Positions 50,810 through 60,328 are shown, counted from the first letter of the stretch. The stretch: DNA of 64,000 nucleotides from Clostridia bacterium (GCA_017395685.1 JAFQOD010000023.1:1-64000), one strand, 5' to 3'. A program made the numbers and translations. Notes: generated by a model not told the origin, from the sequence alone.

Positions 50810-51004
50810 CCCGTTTTTTTATGTTTCCATATTTCTGTCACATTCATGCATTGGCAGAAAGGAATCTTTTCAAGCATCATTTTAGAAAGGATGTGCCAAT
50901 ATTTCTTCTTTGTATCTATGAATTTCTTTCTATGCTTTTCAGAAAATTTGTGTTATACTACTATCGATTCACGATAAATCACGTAAAAACAGGAGGGCAA
51001 TCTC

Positions 51005-52093
51005 ATGTCCAGGCTTCGTATTGGTATCATTGGCTGCGGCGGCATCGCCGGCGGCAAGCATCTTCCTTCCCTGAAAGCCCTGAACCGGACGGATATCGTA
51101 GCTTTCTGCGATCTGATCAAAGAACGGGCTGAAAAAGCTGCCAAGGAATACGGCACCCCTGACGCCAAGGTTTATACCGATTATAAAGAGCTGCTGAAGG
51201 ATGAATCCATCGATGTGTGCTATGTGCTCACCCCCAATCGCAGCCATGCCGATATCTCCATTGACGCCATGCATGCCGGCAAGCACGTTATGTGCGAAAA
51301 GCCCATGGCCAAAACCGCTGCCGATGCCCGCCGCATGGTGGAAGCTGCCAGGGAAACGGGCAAAAAGCTGACCATCGGCTATCAGCATCGTCAGAAGCCC
51401 GCCGCCAAATATGTAAAATCCGTAATCGAGCGGGGCGATCTGGGCGAGATTTATTATTCCAAGGCCCTGGCCATCCGCCGCAGGGGCACCCCCAACTGGG
51501 GCGTTTTCCTCAATGAATATGAGCAGGGCGGCGGCCCCCTCATCGATATCGGCACCCATTCCCTGGATCTTACCCTGTATCTGATGAATAACTACAAGCC
51601 TCGGATGGTGGTGGGCACCCGGTATAAGAAAGTAGAAAACGCCGATTGCGGCAATCCCTGGGGCGGCTGGGGCCCTGATGAAAATCAGACGCTGGAAGAT
51701 GCAGCCTTCGGCTTCATCGTCATGGAAAACGGCGCCACCATCACCCTGGATGCCACCTGGGCCCTCAATACCAGCGAACCCATTCCCGAAGGCAGCTGCG
51801 TACTGTGCGGCAGCAAGGCGGGCGCCCAGATCAAATTTGATCAGGTCGTGATCAATAAGGGCGAATTCAATCGTCTGGTGGAAATCAAGCCCGATCTCAG
51901 GGCCGGCGGCGTTGCCTTCTATGACGGCGTATCTGAAACGCCCCCCATTCTGGAGCAGCGCCAGTGGCTGGATGCCATCGAAAATGATACCGATCCTACT
52001 GTGCTTCCCGAGCAGGCCTGCGTGGTCAGCGAAATTCTGGAGGCCATCTATGTATCCGCCAAGACCGGCGAGCCTGTCTATTTCAACAAATAA
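51005..52093 (+). CDS. Gfo/Idh/MocA-family oxidoreductase
   Basis: The 362-residue enzyme starts behind AGGAGG. The Rossmann domain has GIIGCGGIAGGKHLPSL and the catalytic-lysine motif CEKPMAKTA (about residue 97); the C-terminal sheet domain has GGGPLIDIGTHSLDL with the likely catalytic His. Members oxidise or epimerise sugars and cyclitols with NAD(P). It faces the sugar operon convergently and probably belongs to the same carbohydrate region, though it has a separate transcript. Confidence 0.92.
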   Translation: MSRLRIGIIGCGGIAGGKHLPSLKALNRTDIVAFCDLIKERAEKAAKEYGTPDAKVYTDYKELLKDESIDVCYVLTPNRSHADISIDAMHAGKHVMCEKPMAKTAADARRMVEAARETGKKLTIGYQHRQKPAAKYVKSVIERGDLGEIYYSKALAIRRRGTPNWGVFLNEYEQGGGPLIDIGTHSLDLTLYLMNNYKPRMVVGTRYKKVENADCGNPWGGWGPDENQTLEDAAFGFIVMENGATITLDATWALNTSEPIPEGSCVLCGSKAGAQIKFDQVVINKGEFNRLVEIKPDLRAGGVAFYDGVSETPPILEQRQWLDAIENDTDPTVLPEQACVVSEILEAIYVSAKTGEPVYFNK

Positions 52094-52106
52094 GTGAAAT
52101 ATCCGT

Positions 52107-52135
52107 AAAACCGCCTTCAGAAGAGGGCGGTTTTT
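52107..52135 (+). terminator. Terminator of the Gfo/Idh/MocA gene
   Basis: AAAACCGCC (52107-52115) pairs with GGCGGTTTTT (52126-52135) around a ten-base loop, with the T run in the right arm. Confidence 0.85.
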
Positions 52136-52257
52136 CGTACATGAAAGGGGCATATCGTGAAATAATTCGCTATGCAGGAAAATGCGATGCAGCGCTGCGG
52201 CTGACAAAAGTGATGGAAATGGCCTATTGCCGATGATTTTTCCTGATTTAAGCAAAA

Positions 52258-52305
52258 TAAAAACCCCATTTGTCCGGCATGCACCCGCGCAGCCGGCAAA
52301 TGGGG
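52258..52305 (-). terminator. Terminator of the kinase-aldolase sugar operon
   Basis: CCCCATTTG (52264-52272) pairs with CAAATGGGG (52297-52305), with CCGGC/GCCGG continuing inward. Leftward the stem is followed by TTTTTATTTT. The interval 52136-52257 shows nothing I can name. Confidence 0.88.
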
Positions 52306-52329
52306 TATTTAATTGTGCCTTCATCCAAA

Positions 52330-53844
52330 TCAATCAGCGATCTTCAGGGCCTCAATATCCTCCCAGACGCAATCCATTGCCTCGATCACCGCCCGGAAGG
52401 CAGCATACTTCTTTTTGTAATACGCTGCCCTTTCAGGATCGGGATGATACACCTTTTTGATGCTGGCCCATTGATCGATTGCCTCCTCCAAAGAGGAAAA
52501 TACGCCTACAGCCACGCCCGCATTCATGGCAACGCCCATGGTGCCCAGCTCCGTCGCCCTTGACACCTCAATATCCGCATTCAGGATATCGGCAAATATC
52601 TGCATCCATACGGCGGACCGGGCGGCGCCGCCTGCAATACGCACGCTATCCGGCATCTTCGTATGCCGCAGCAGCCGCTCCACATGCATCTTATGCCCGA
52701 ATGCCACCCCTTCATATACGGCGCGCAGCATATGCGCCCGGCGGTGGGTGCCGTTCAGGCCCACAAACATGGCTTTTGCATCCAGATGCACATTGGTGCC
52801 GTAGATATAGGGCAGGAACAGCAGCGTATCCCGATAATCGGTGCTTTCCACCATTTTTGCGCACTGCGCATAGATATCCTCGTTCCGATCCATCAGCGCA
52901 TCGATGAACCATTCCTGATTGGATGCAGAGGTGGCGCTGCCCTCCAGGATATTATAATAATCATCGATGGCATATACATGCTGCATGAAAACTTCTTCAT
53001 CCTGTACAGGCTGTCTTCCCAGGATGCTGTTGATACTCCAGGAGCCAACTACAATCCCCATCTGCCCTTCCTGCTTTACCCCTGCAGATACCACCGAGGC
53101 GCTTACGTCAAACTGCCCGCCAACCACGGGCGTACCGGCCGTCAGGCCCGTCAGGGTTGCCGCTTCCTTTGTAACAAAGCCGCCGATATCGCTACTGCCG
53201 ATGGCTGCAGGGATTTTGTGCAGATGTTCCTCAATCCCAAGGCAGCGGAATACATCCCGGGAATATTCCCTCTTTTCCAGCGCCATGCAGGATGTGCCGG
53301 AGCCCTCGGTAATTTCCGTATGGAATTCGCCGGTGAGCAAATAACGCACATAATCCTTGGCTGTAACGATATGAGCAGTACAATCCAGCAATTCTTTTGC
53401 ATGATCGCGGAACCAGGCGATAATGGCGCATACATTGCCTGCCCACAGCTGCTGCCTGGTATAGGGATATATCTTTTTGAAGGTGCCATCCTTATACCAG
53501 GTACGGATATACTCCTTGGACCGCATATCACTGCTCATTATGCCGTTGCACACCGGTTCTCCCTGTGAATCAAAAAAGTATGCGCCGTTTCCCTGGCCGG
53601 TGACGCCAATGCCCAGCACATCCGCCCCATCGATTCCGGTTTTTTCCAGCACGCTGCGGATACAGCGATAAATCTTTTGCTTAGCGTCCTGAAGATCCCT
53701 TTCCATCCAATCGGCTTTGGGCTGGATGGTGATAAGCAATTCGCCGGCAGAGGCCAGTTCATTACCCGCCAGATCAAATACAGCAGCCTTCACCATCGTA
53801 CCGCCCATATCAATCCCCATGAGTACTTTCATGCCAATCACCAT
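52330..53844 (-). CDS. FGGY-family sugar kinase, LyxK-like (L-xylulose/3-keto-L-gulonate kinase type)
   Basis: The 504-residue kinase has the N-terminal phosphate motif MGIDMGGTMVKAAVFD, the VGVTGQGNG block with NGIMSSDMRSKEYIRTW and YPYTRQQLWAGN, and the C-terminal FGGY region (VRIAGGAARSAVWMQIFADIL). From memory, the middle blocks follow E. coli LyxK more closely than XylB or AraB. LyxK phosphorylates L-xylulose and 3-keto-L-gulonate. It is last in the sugar operon, 12 bases after the class II aldolase, which suggests kinase then aldol cleavage. Substrate remains inference. Confidence 0.85.
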   Translation of the reverse strand: MVIGMKVLMGIDMGGTMVKAAVFDLAGNELASAGELLITIQPKADWMERDLQDAKQKIYRCIRSVLEKTGIDGADVLGIGVTGQGNGAYFFDSQGEPVCNGIMSSDMRSKEYIRTWYKDGTFKKIYPYTRQQLWAGNVCAIIAWFRDHAKELLDCTAHIVTAKDYVRYLLTGEFHTEITEGSGTSCMALEKREYSRDVFRCLGIEEHLHKIPAAIGSSDIGGFVTKEAATLTGLTAGTPVVGGQFDVSASVVSAGVKQEGQMGIVVGSWSINSILGRQPVQDEEVFMQHVYAIDDYYNILEGSATSASNQEWFIDALMDRNEDIYAQCAKMVESTDYRDTLLFLPYIYGTNVHLDAKAMFVGLNGTHRRAHMLRAVYEGVAFGHKMHVERLLRHTKMPDSVRIAGGAARSAVWMQIFADILNADIEVSRATELGTMGVAMNAGVAVGVFSSLEEAIDQWASIKKVYHPDPERAAYYKKKYAAFRAVIEAMDCVWEDIEALKIAD

Positions 53845-53855
53845 CCATTCCTCAT

Positions 53856-54731
53856 TTATACCCGGTTCACGGCGCCCAGCAATTCATATTTTTCTTTGAT
53901 CTTTGCTTTCAATGCGTCCACGGCGCTTTCCTCTGCGGTCATGGTCCATAATGCAAGGTTCGTCCGGCTGTTCAGGAATTCCTTCATAGCCCCGTAATAT
54001 GCCTCCAGAATTTCGGAGAAAATATTGACCTTGCTGATGCCGCGGGCAATGGCTTCCTTCATCTGATCATCCGGCGTGCCGGAGCCGCCATGCATTACCA
54101 GCGGAACGGCAGATACTTCATTGAGCCTGCTGAGCAATTCAAATTCCAGATGGGGCGTGCACTTATACACGCCATGGGAGGTGCCGACGGATACCGCCAG
54201 GCAATCCACCTTGGTTTCATCGATAAAGCGCCGCATTTCATCCGCATTGGTCAGCGTGCTTTCATGGCCCTGATCCCCATGGGCAACAGATTCGGATTTT
54301 CCCACAATCCCATCGCCTACATGGCCCAATTCCGCCTCAACGGATACGCCGTACATATGGGCGTAATCGGTCACCCACTTGGTGGCGGCGATGTTTTCCT
54401 CCAAGGGCAGGGAAGAACCGTCAAACATGACGGAGCTGTATCCCTGATGAATGGCTTTTTTGATCACCTCAAAATCCATGGCATGATCCAGATGGATGCA
54501 TACCGGCACGCTGGCGCCCACCGCAATTGAATGCATATCCACAGACATATGATCGAATTGCTCCTCGGTCATATCGCCCGTCAAGCCCATCAGGATTACG
54601 GGGGCGCGCAATTCCTCGGCCACGTCAACCACGGCGCGCGCCATCTTGTAGCTGCTCACATCGAATGCAGGAACGGCATAATGCTTTTCCCGTGCATCCG
54701 TCAGAATTTCCTTGATTGAAACAAGTGCCAT
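53856..54731 (-). CDS. Class II (zinc) ketose-phosphate aldolase
   Basis: The 291-residue enzyme is of the FbaA/GatY/KbaY superfamily: start VSIKEILTDAREKHYAVPAFDV, zinc-ligand HLDHAMD (about residue 80), catalytic Asp region in HLDHA, SVEAELGHVGD, and the second zinc/phosphate motifs PLVMHGGSGTPDDQ and SKVNIFSEI. It cleaves a phosphorylated ketose to dihydroxyacetone phosphate and an aldehyde. Fructose- or tagatose-bisphosphate is usual, but here the partner LyxK-like kinase suggests a different ketose phosphate. Confidence 0.9.
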   Translation of the reverse strand: MALVSIKEILTDAREKHYAVPAFDVSSYKMARAVVDVAEELRAPVILMGLTGDMTEEQFDHMSVDMHSIAVGASVPVCIHLDHAMDFEVIKKAIHQGYSSVMFDGSSLPLEENIAATKWVTDYAHMYGVSVEAELGHVGDGIVGKSESVAHGDQGHESTLTNADEMRRFIDETKVDCLAVSVGTSHGVYKCTPHLEFELLSRLNEVSAVPLVMHGGSGTPDDQMKEAIARGISKVNIFSEILEAYYGAMKEFLNSRTNLALWTMTAEESAVDALKAKIKEKYELLGAVNRV

Positions 54732-54756
54732 CGATCTTTCCTCCTCTATCCTTTTA

Positions 54757-55524
54757 TCAGCGCATCAGCATGCCGCCGGTGGCATCCAATGTGGCGCCAG
54801 TCATATAATCCGACTGGCTGGACGCCAAGAACAAGACAATCCTGGCCACTTCTTCGGCCGTGGCCACCCGGCCCAGGGGAATGCGATCCAGATATTTTTG
54901 CCGCCTTTCGGGATCCTTCAGTGCATCGGCAATGATGGGCGTTTCCATAATGCCGGGGGCCACCGCATTCACATTGATACCGTAGGGGGCCGCCTCCCTG
55001 GCCAAGGATACGGTAAAGCCCACAAGCCCCGCCTTGGATGCGGCATAATGGGCATGGCCGGAGGTGGATCCGCCGAAGGCCGCCTGGGATACCAGATTGA
55101 CGATCTTTCCCTTTCTTTCATTCTCCAGGCAATAATTCAGCATGCGTTTGCACAGCATGAAGGGGCCGATCAGATTGATATCCAGGGTTTTCCGGAAGGA
55201 ATCGGTGGTCATTTCCTTTACATAGGCCGTCGGCCATATGCCAGCATTGTTGATCACAATATCCACCTGGCCAAAGGTATCCTTTGCCACATCGAACAAA
55301 TGATTTATCTGCTCTTCACTGGAAACGTCGGTATGTACATAGTGGCAATCCGCCGGATATTTCTGCCTGATTTCCTGAATCCACGCCGCAACCCTTTCCT
55401 CCGGCTGAATATCGGCAATCACCGCATTGCATCCCTCAGCCATCAACTTTTCCGCCACGGCTGCACCCAATCCGCCGCCTGCGCCGGTAATGATGGCGGT
55501 TTTTCCCTGAATCTGATAATCCAC
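54757..55524 (-). CDS. Short-chain dehydrogenase/reductase
   Basis: The 255-residue classical SDR has the cofactor motif TGAGGGLG (about 14-21), NNAG, catalytic Ser (NLVSQAAFG) and YAASK with the Tyr-Lys pair. An acidic residue (IADIQPEE) after the second strand favours NAD over NADP. Substrate is probably a sugar or polyol in this operon. It lies 25 bases before the aldolase start. Confidence 0.92.
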   Translation of the reverse strand: MDYQIQGKTAIITGAGGGLGAAVAEKLMAEGCNAVIADIQPEERVAAWIQEIRQKYPADCHYVHTDVSSEEQINHLFDVAKDTFGQVDIVINNAGIWPTAYVKEMTTDSFRKTLDINLIGPFMLCKRMLNYCLENERKGKIVNLVSQAAFGGSTSGHAHYAASKAGLVGFTVSLAREAAPYGINVNAVAPGIMETPIIADALKDPERRQKYLDRIPLGRVATAEEVARIVLFLASSQSDYMTGATLDATGGMLMR

Positions 55525-55541
55525 GCTTCATTCCTCCCCTA

Positions 55542-56612
55542 TTAACGGGTCAGGCCTTGCAGCCAGGGGTGATCGGCGCATTCCTTGCCGTTCATCAGAT
55601 AATGGGTGGATTTCTTTTCAAACCACAGCTTCTGCAGTTCCTTGAGCAGCAGCACAGGCGAATAGCTGAATGCATCCCGGGTGCCCCCTGCCAGATGGGG
55701 CGTAACGGTCACATTATCCAGGGGGATCATCTTATAGGTGGCTCCCGGAGGCTCCAGATCAAATACATCCAGGGCAGCGCCGGCAATTTTCTTTGCCTTC
55801 AGGCATTCATAGAGGGCGTCTTCATCCACCAGGCCGGAGCGGGCGGTATTGATCAGATAAGCAGTGGGCTTCATTTTTGCCAGCATATCCTTATCCACCA
55901 TATGATAGGTTTCCTTGGTCATACGGGAATGGATGGTCACAAAATCGGAGCATGCCATCAATTCTTCCAGGGAAACCATTTTCACATCGCTCTTTTCCTG
56001 GGAAACAAAGGGATCATAGGCCACAATATTCATTTCAAATCCCTTCAGGCGCTGGGCAACCTTCCGGCCGATATTGCCGTATCCCACAATGCCCACCGTT
56101 TTATCGCACAGATCGGGCACAGAGGCCGCATTGGCATAATCCCGCACCCAATTGCCAGCCTTCATTTCCATATGGGATTTGGCAATATTGCGGCATTCGG
56201 AAATCATCATGCCAACGGTAAAATCCGCAACGGCATTGGCATTGCGGCCGGGGGTGTTGAATACCAGCACGCCTTTTTCCGTGGCATATTCCACATTGAT
56301 ATTTTCCACACCCGCCCGCAGAACGCCGATGGCCTTCAGTTTTTCACAGGAATCAAGCACCTTTTTGGTCATCGGGCAGAACTGGGTAACAATCATATCT
56401 GCATCCCGGATGGCGGCCATGACGCCCTCATCCGGCTCATATTGCTCCCGGCCGCCCTGCTCGATCAGCAGGTTGATCTTTTGCAATTCCTCATAATCCT
56501 TCAGTTTCCATTCGATAACCTCTGTTTCAATATCTGTGCCTTCCAGCCGCTTGAAAGCATTTTCCAGATCGCTGCAAGGAATCAGAAAATCGCCAATCCC
56601 TACAATTTTCAT
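55542..56612 (-). CDS. D-isomer 2-hydroxyacid dehydrogenase
   Basis: The 356-residue protein belongs to the PGDH-like dehydrogenases. The NAD motif is VGIVGYGNIGRKVAQRL, and the catalytic residues are Arg in NTARSGLVDEDAL, Glu in FDLEPP and His in TPHLAGGT. It lacks the ACT domain of long SerA forms. It would interconvert a 2-hydroxyacid and a 2-ketoacid, which fits a route through sugar acids or a reduction of a pyruvate-like product. Second or third in the sugar operon, 17 bases from the SDR. Confidence 0.9.
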   Translation of the reverse strand: MKIVGIGDFLIPCSDLENAFKRLEGTDIETEVIEWKLKDYEELQKINLLIEQGGREQYEPDEGVMAAIRDADMIVTQFCPMTKKVLDSCEKLKAIGVLRAGVENINVEYATEKGVLVFNTPGRNANAVADFTVGMMISECRNIAKSHMEMKAGNWVRDYANAASVPDLCDKTVGIVGYGNIGRKVAQRLKGFEMNIVAYDPFVSQEKSDVKMVSLEELMACSDFVTIHSRMTKETYHMVDKDMLAKMKPTAYLINTARSGLVDEDALYECLKAKKIAGAALDVFDLEPPGATYKMIPLDNVTVTPHLAGGTRDAFSYSPVLLLKELQKLWFEKKSTHYLMNGKECADHPWLQGLTR

Positions 56613-56654
56613 GATTTCATCCTTTCTTACGTGAAAATTTTATCCGGCAATTAT

Positions 56655-58490
56655 TTATCCCTTATTCAACCAGACCGGCATTCCATCATGACTGAAAGAA
56701 ACGGGAACCGGTGCAGGTGTTACCCTGAGCCAGCTGGAGAAGAATGCGCCGGTCTTTCCTGCGCTGGCATAATCGATCAATTGCATCATTTCGCCCGATT
56801 CATCCCTGACCTCGGCAATCACCCATTGATTCCTGCCGTCGCCCTTTTTCACATGCGCATTCCGGAGGGCTTCCACCGAAAATACCGTACGGGGCAGGAT
56901 CTTATGATGGGTATAATCCATATCATGCACCATCAGGATGGGGCCGTAATAGATGGATGTGCGCCCCTTGAACCGATCCTCCCCGGCCCAGAAATGCACC
57001 TGCATATCCAGATCAAGCACGATTGTATCCCCGTTTTCCCATTCCTTTTCAATGGGATAATATTGACCGGCCTTCAGATCGGAAAGCGCCTCGCCGTTCA
57101 GCCTGCCCTTCGTTTCGTGGGACCAGCAGGGAATGCGCATTTGTAGGGAAAACTTTTCCTTCTTTTCCAGGCCCCGCACAGTCACCGTCACACGGCCGGA
57201 TGCCGGATAATCCCCCTGCACATAGAGATTGATTTTCTGTTTTCCAGGCGTCACCGAATCCAATGAGCAGGGGCTGTAATAATTCAGGTACAGGCTCCTT
57301 TCATCGGTCATCGCCGCCCAGCGCACCACTTCACCCACCCCGCGGCAGGAATTGGCCTGGCAGCAATTAACATCCGGCGCTGCGCCATTATAGCAGAAGG
57401 CCAGCGGCACCTGGGATTTAACGAAAAATCCTTCCATGGGATTATCATAGGCCACTTCCCGCAGGTTGGGCGAAAGGCTGCCCAGGATCGTATTGTAATA
57501 GGTCAATTCAATCTCATCGGCCACATAGGAATTTTTGCAGTAACGCAGATATTCCAGGCTGTAGGCGATCCAGGCAATGCTGCAGCAGGTTTCAATGGCA
57601 CCGGGCTCGTAGGGCGTTCCGATGGCGCATTCCTTGGTGCTGAAGGCGCCGTTGTTGTGCCGGTCGGTCTTTACAATGCTCCACCAGATTTTTTCGATTA
57701 CATCGTAATATTCCTGATTGCCCGTTTCTTCCCAGAGCACGCCCAGCATCATGATGCCGTGCAGTGCCTCCCAGCGCTTATCCCCCACCTGATGGAATTC
57801 ATTGCCCGCTTTCACGCCGTTAAACCAATCCATGGTTTGCGGCCATTCCTTTTCCAGCAGGCGCATGCATTCCTTCAGATATTTTTCATCCTTCGTTTCC
57901 TGATAGAGAAGGGCATAGATATGGCCGACGGAAAAAGATACGGTTTTGAAACCAACGGCGTAGGTGCGATCCTCAAAATGACGGATGCAATTATCCGCCG
58001 CTTCCAGCGCAATCTGTTTGGCCAGGGCATTTCCTGTGGCTTTATACCAGTAAAACATGCCGGATGCGCCCAGATACTGGCCCCAGATATCCCAATTCTC
58101 TTCATAGCCCAGCTTATTGCCGCCCATCCGCTTTTCCGGCGGGAAGGATCCAAGATAGCCATCCTGGCCCCGCTCCTTGGCGATCAGGTTGACAATTTCT
58201 TCCCCGGCTTCATAGATCTCCCGGGTCTTATACATCCGATAGCAGAAGGAAAGCCCGATCAGATGCATTCCCCAGAAGCAGGCGGCCTCCAGAAATGCAC
58301 CTTCATAGGGGCTGCGGGTGGCATCCCCCCCATGATTGCACCGGTGCAGTGATTCAATGATTTCCGGATTATCCTCTATTGCATGCAGGCCCCAGGTTTT
58401 GATATAGTTTGCGGTTTTGTAGGCAATAAACCCTTCCGGTTTCAATGCAGAAATCAAGCTTTCAGGCAATTGTTTTCCATCAATGCTCAT
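56655..58490 (-). CDS. GH127-family (DUF1680) beta-L-arabinofuranosidase-like hydrolase
   Basis: The protein (611 residues from 58490, AGGAAAG upstream) has an alpha/alpha barrel followed by beta-sandwich domains. The metal-cysteine catalytic residues known from Bifidobacterium HypBA1 are matched by ETCCS (about 300) and NCCQAN (about 375, nucleophile Cys). No signal peptide, so it cleaves imported oligosaccharides in the cytoplasm. GH127 enzymes release L-arabinose from beta-linked arabinofuranosides, but the wider DUF1680 group includes other activities. It is second in the sugar operon. Confidence 0.88.
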   Translation of the reverse strand: MSIDGKQLPESLISALKPEGFIAYKTANYIKTWGLHAIEDNPEIIESLHRCNHGGDATRSPYEGAFLEAACFWGMHLIGLSFCYRMYKTREIYEAGEEIVNLIAKERGQDGYLGSFPPEKRMGGNKLGYEENWDIWGQYLGASGMFYWYKATGNALAKQIALEAADNCIRHFEDRTYAVGFKTVSFSVGHIYALLYQETKDEKYLKECMRLLEKEWPQTMDWFNGVKAGNEFHQVGDKRWEALHGIMMLGVLWEETGNQEYYDVIEKIWWSIVKTDRHNNGAFSTKECAIGTPYEPGAIETCCSIAWIAYSLEYLRYCKNSYVADEIELTYYNTILGSLSPNLREVAYDNPMEGFFVKSQVPLAFCYNGAAPDVNCCQANSCRGVGEVVRWAAMTDERSLYLNYYSPCSLDSVTPGKQKINLYVQGDYPASGRVTVTVRGLEKKEKFSLQMRIPCWSHETKGRLNGEALSDLKAGQYYPIEKEWENGDTIVLDLDMQVHFWAGEDRFKGRTSIYYGPILMVHDMDYTHHKILPRTVFSVEALRNAHVKKGDGRNQWVIAEVRDESGEMMQLIDYASAGKTGAFFSSWLRVTPAPVPVSFSHDGMPVWLNKG

Positions 58491-58522
58491 TAGACTTTCC
58501 TCCATCATTGCTTATCCGTTCA

Positions 58523-59227
58523 TCAGAGCGGAACAACAACCTGATCGATGCCCCACACCGTTACTTCTTCCACAACGGCACGGGCGGGCAGCTTGCAGAT
58601 GAACAGCGCAGTTTCTGCGATATCCTCAACGCCCAGCTTGCAGGTGGAATCGGCAAGGCCTGCGGCGCTCTGGAAACGGGTGGCGGCCTGGGCGGGAATC
58701 AGGCAGGTAACGCGAACGCCCTGGTTCTGCAGTTCCGTATACAGGCCCTTGGAGAAATTGAGCACACCGGCCTTGGCAGCGGCGTAAACGCTCCATTCCG
58801 GCCAGCATTCCTTGGCACACACAGAAGAAATATTGATGATCGTGCCGCTGCCCTGGCCGCACATGACGGGGGCAAATACATTGGCGCCATAAATCACGCT
58901 GTTCAGATTCAATGCAATGGCTTTATCGATTTCTTCCTTGGTCTGATCGGCCACATTCTTGATGGCGATGCCGCCGCCGGCATTATTGATCAGCACATCC
59001 AGCCTGCCGTACTTTTCAAGAATCATTTTCTTGGCCTCCAGCCAGGCGCAGTAATCCGTCACATCCATGCGCAGGAAATCACAGCCGATTTCCTTGGCCG
59101 TATCCTTGAGTTCATTTTCCTTGCGGGCAGCAATGACGACTTTTGCCCCTGCATCGGTAAATGCCTTTGCCATCGCCTTGCCATAGCCGCTGGTACCACC
59201 GGTAATCAATACGATTTGATCCTTCAT
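58523..59227 (-). CDS. Short-chain dehydrogenase/reductase (first gene of the sugar operon)
   Basis: The protein (234 residues from 59227, AGGGAG upstream) has TGGTSGYGKAM for cofactor binding, NNAGGG, catalytic Ser (INISSVCAKE) and YAAAKAG. Residues after the second strand (AARKENELK) favour NADP, in contrast to the other SDR of the operon. A pair of SDRs with opposite cofactor preference could move reducing power through a polyol. It is transcribed divergently from the DeoR-type regulator. Confidence 0.9.
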   Translation of the reverse strand: MKDQIVLITGGTSGYGKAMAKAFTDAGAKVVIAARKENELKDTAKEIGCDFLRMDVTDYCAWLEAKKMILEKYGRLDVLINNAGGGIAIKNVADQTKEEIDKAIALNLNSVIYGANVFAPVMCGQGSGTIINISSVCAKECWPEWSVYAAAKAGVLNFSKGLYTELQNQGVRVTCLIPAQAATRFQSAAGLADSTCKLGVEDIAETALFICKLPARAVVEEVTVWGIDQVVVPL

Positions 59228-59335
59228 TTTGATTTCTCCCTTCATGCTGTTTTCATTTCTTTTTGCTCCATTGAAACGATTTTGCTACTATTTGAACAAA
59301 TTTTCAAAATTCGTGCATTTCCCCTCCGCCTGCTA

Positions 59336-59369
59336 TTGACTTTTTTCCCGAAAATCATATATTATGATT
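59336..59369 (+). promoter_or_regulatory. Promoter and operator-like repeat of the DeoR-type regulator
   Basis: TTGACT (59336-59341), 18-base spacer, TATTAT (59360-59365). The inverted repeat AATCATA-TAT-TATGATT (59353-59369) covers the -10. It lies in the 252-base divergent region (59228-59479) and could bind the regulator itself; no clear promoter for the leftward operon is visible in that region. Confidence 0.5.
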
Positions 59370-59479
59370 GTGATCATTATTTGGCAAATGCTGCTCATTT
59401 TCTTGCATTTTTCATTCAATGAAAAGAATTGCAAAATTCGATCCGGACGATTCCATTCCATCAACGAGAGGGGATTTCC

Positions 59480-60262
59480 ATGAAAGCCAAGCGTATGACC
59501 CAGATTCTCAATTATGTAACCCAGATCGGCGTATGCTCTTACGAAGAATTGGGCGAGCATTTCAAGGTATCCGTAAGCACCATCAGGCGGGACGTGGAGG
59601 AATTGCTGCGATCCAATTCCCTGGCCAAAGCCCGGGGCGGCGTAATCGCCATCGAGCCGGACGGCAGCCCCGTTCCCTTTGCCGCCAAATCCATGCTGTC
59701 CGGCTCCGGCCTGAGCATTGATGACAAGAAATTTGCCATTGCCCGCCGGGCCAGCGAATTGGTGGAGGATAACGATATCATTTTCCTGGGCTCCGGCATT
59801 ACGGTTGCCTGTATGGTGCCCTTTCTGAAAGGGAAAAGGGGCCTGTACATCATCACCAACAACCTGCATGTGCTCAACGAGGTGAAGCATTATTCCCTCA
59901 ATGCAATGGTTGTGGGCGGCAATCTGAATCTGAACACCTTTTCCATCGTGGGCATTCAATCCATCCGCCAATTGCAATCCCTGAATGCCAACAAGGCATT
60001 TCTGGGATGCAACGGGATTACCACTTCCTGCAGCGTCACCAATGTTTCCGAAGTGGAAGCGGATATCAAACGGGAAGCCATGGCCATCAGCAATGAATGC
60101 TATCTGCTGACCGAGTGCCAGAAATTCGGGAAAATGTCCCTTTACACATTCGCCAATCTGGAGGATTTCAGCACCATCATTACCGATTCGGCGCCATCCA
60201 AGGAATTTATCGATATCTTCCAGCGCATTGACCGCAAGCTGATTGTCGCTGATCAGGCATAA
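59480..60262 (+). CDS. DeoR-family transcriptional regulator
   Basis: The protein (260 residues from 59480, GAGAGGGG upstream) has a DeoR N-terminal helix-turn-helix (RMTQILNYVTQIGVCSYEELGEHFKVSVSTIRRDVEEL) and a C-terminal sugar-phosphate-binding domain of the DeoRC type (IFLGSGITVACMVPFL, AFLGCNGITTSCSVT, EADIKREAMAISNECYLL). Such repressors usually sense a phosphorylated pathway intermediate. Its position between the two leftward sugar gene sets makes it their likely controller. Confidence 0.92.
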   Translation: MKAKRMTQILNYVTQIGVCSYEELGEHFKVSVSTIRRDVEELLRSNSLAKARGGVIAIEPDGSPVPFAAKSMLSGSGLSIDDKKFAIARRASELVEDNDIIFLGSGITVACMVPFLKGKRGLYIITNNLHVLNEVKHYSLNAMVVGGNLNLNTFSIVGIQSIRQLQSLNANKAFLGCNGITTSCSVTNVSEVEADIKREAMAISNECYLLTECQKFGKMSLYTFANLEDFSTIITDSAPSKEFIDIFQRIDRKLIVADQA

Positions 60263-60283
60263 CAACCCAATATCCCGATGAAC

Positions 60284-60324
60284 ACGCTGATATGGGCACT
60301 CAGGCCTCATATCAGCGTATTTTT
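60284..60324 (+). terminator. Terminator of the DeoR-type gene
   Basis: ACGCTGATATG (60284-60294) pairs with CATATCAGCGT (60308-60318), followed by ATTTTT. Confidence 0.88.
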
Positions 60325-60328
60325 ATTG

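Noticed and set aside
52117-52299. Short leftward frame after the sugar kinase
   Set aside because: It lies across the kinase operon terminator and has no ribosome site.
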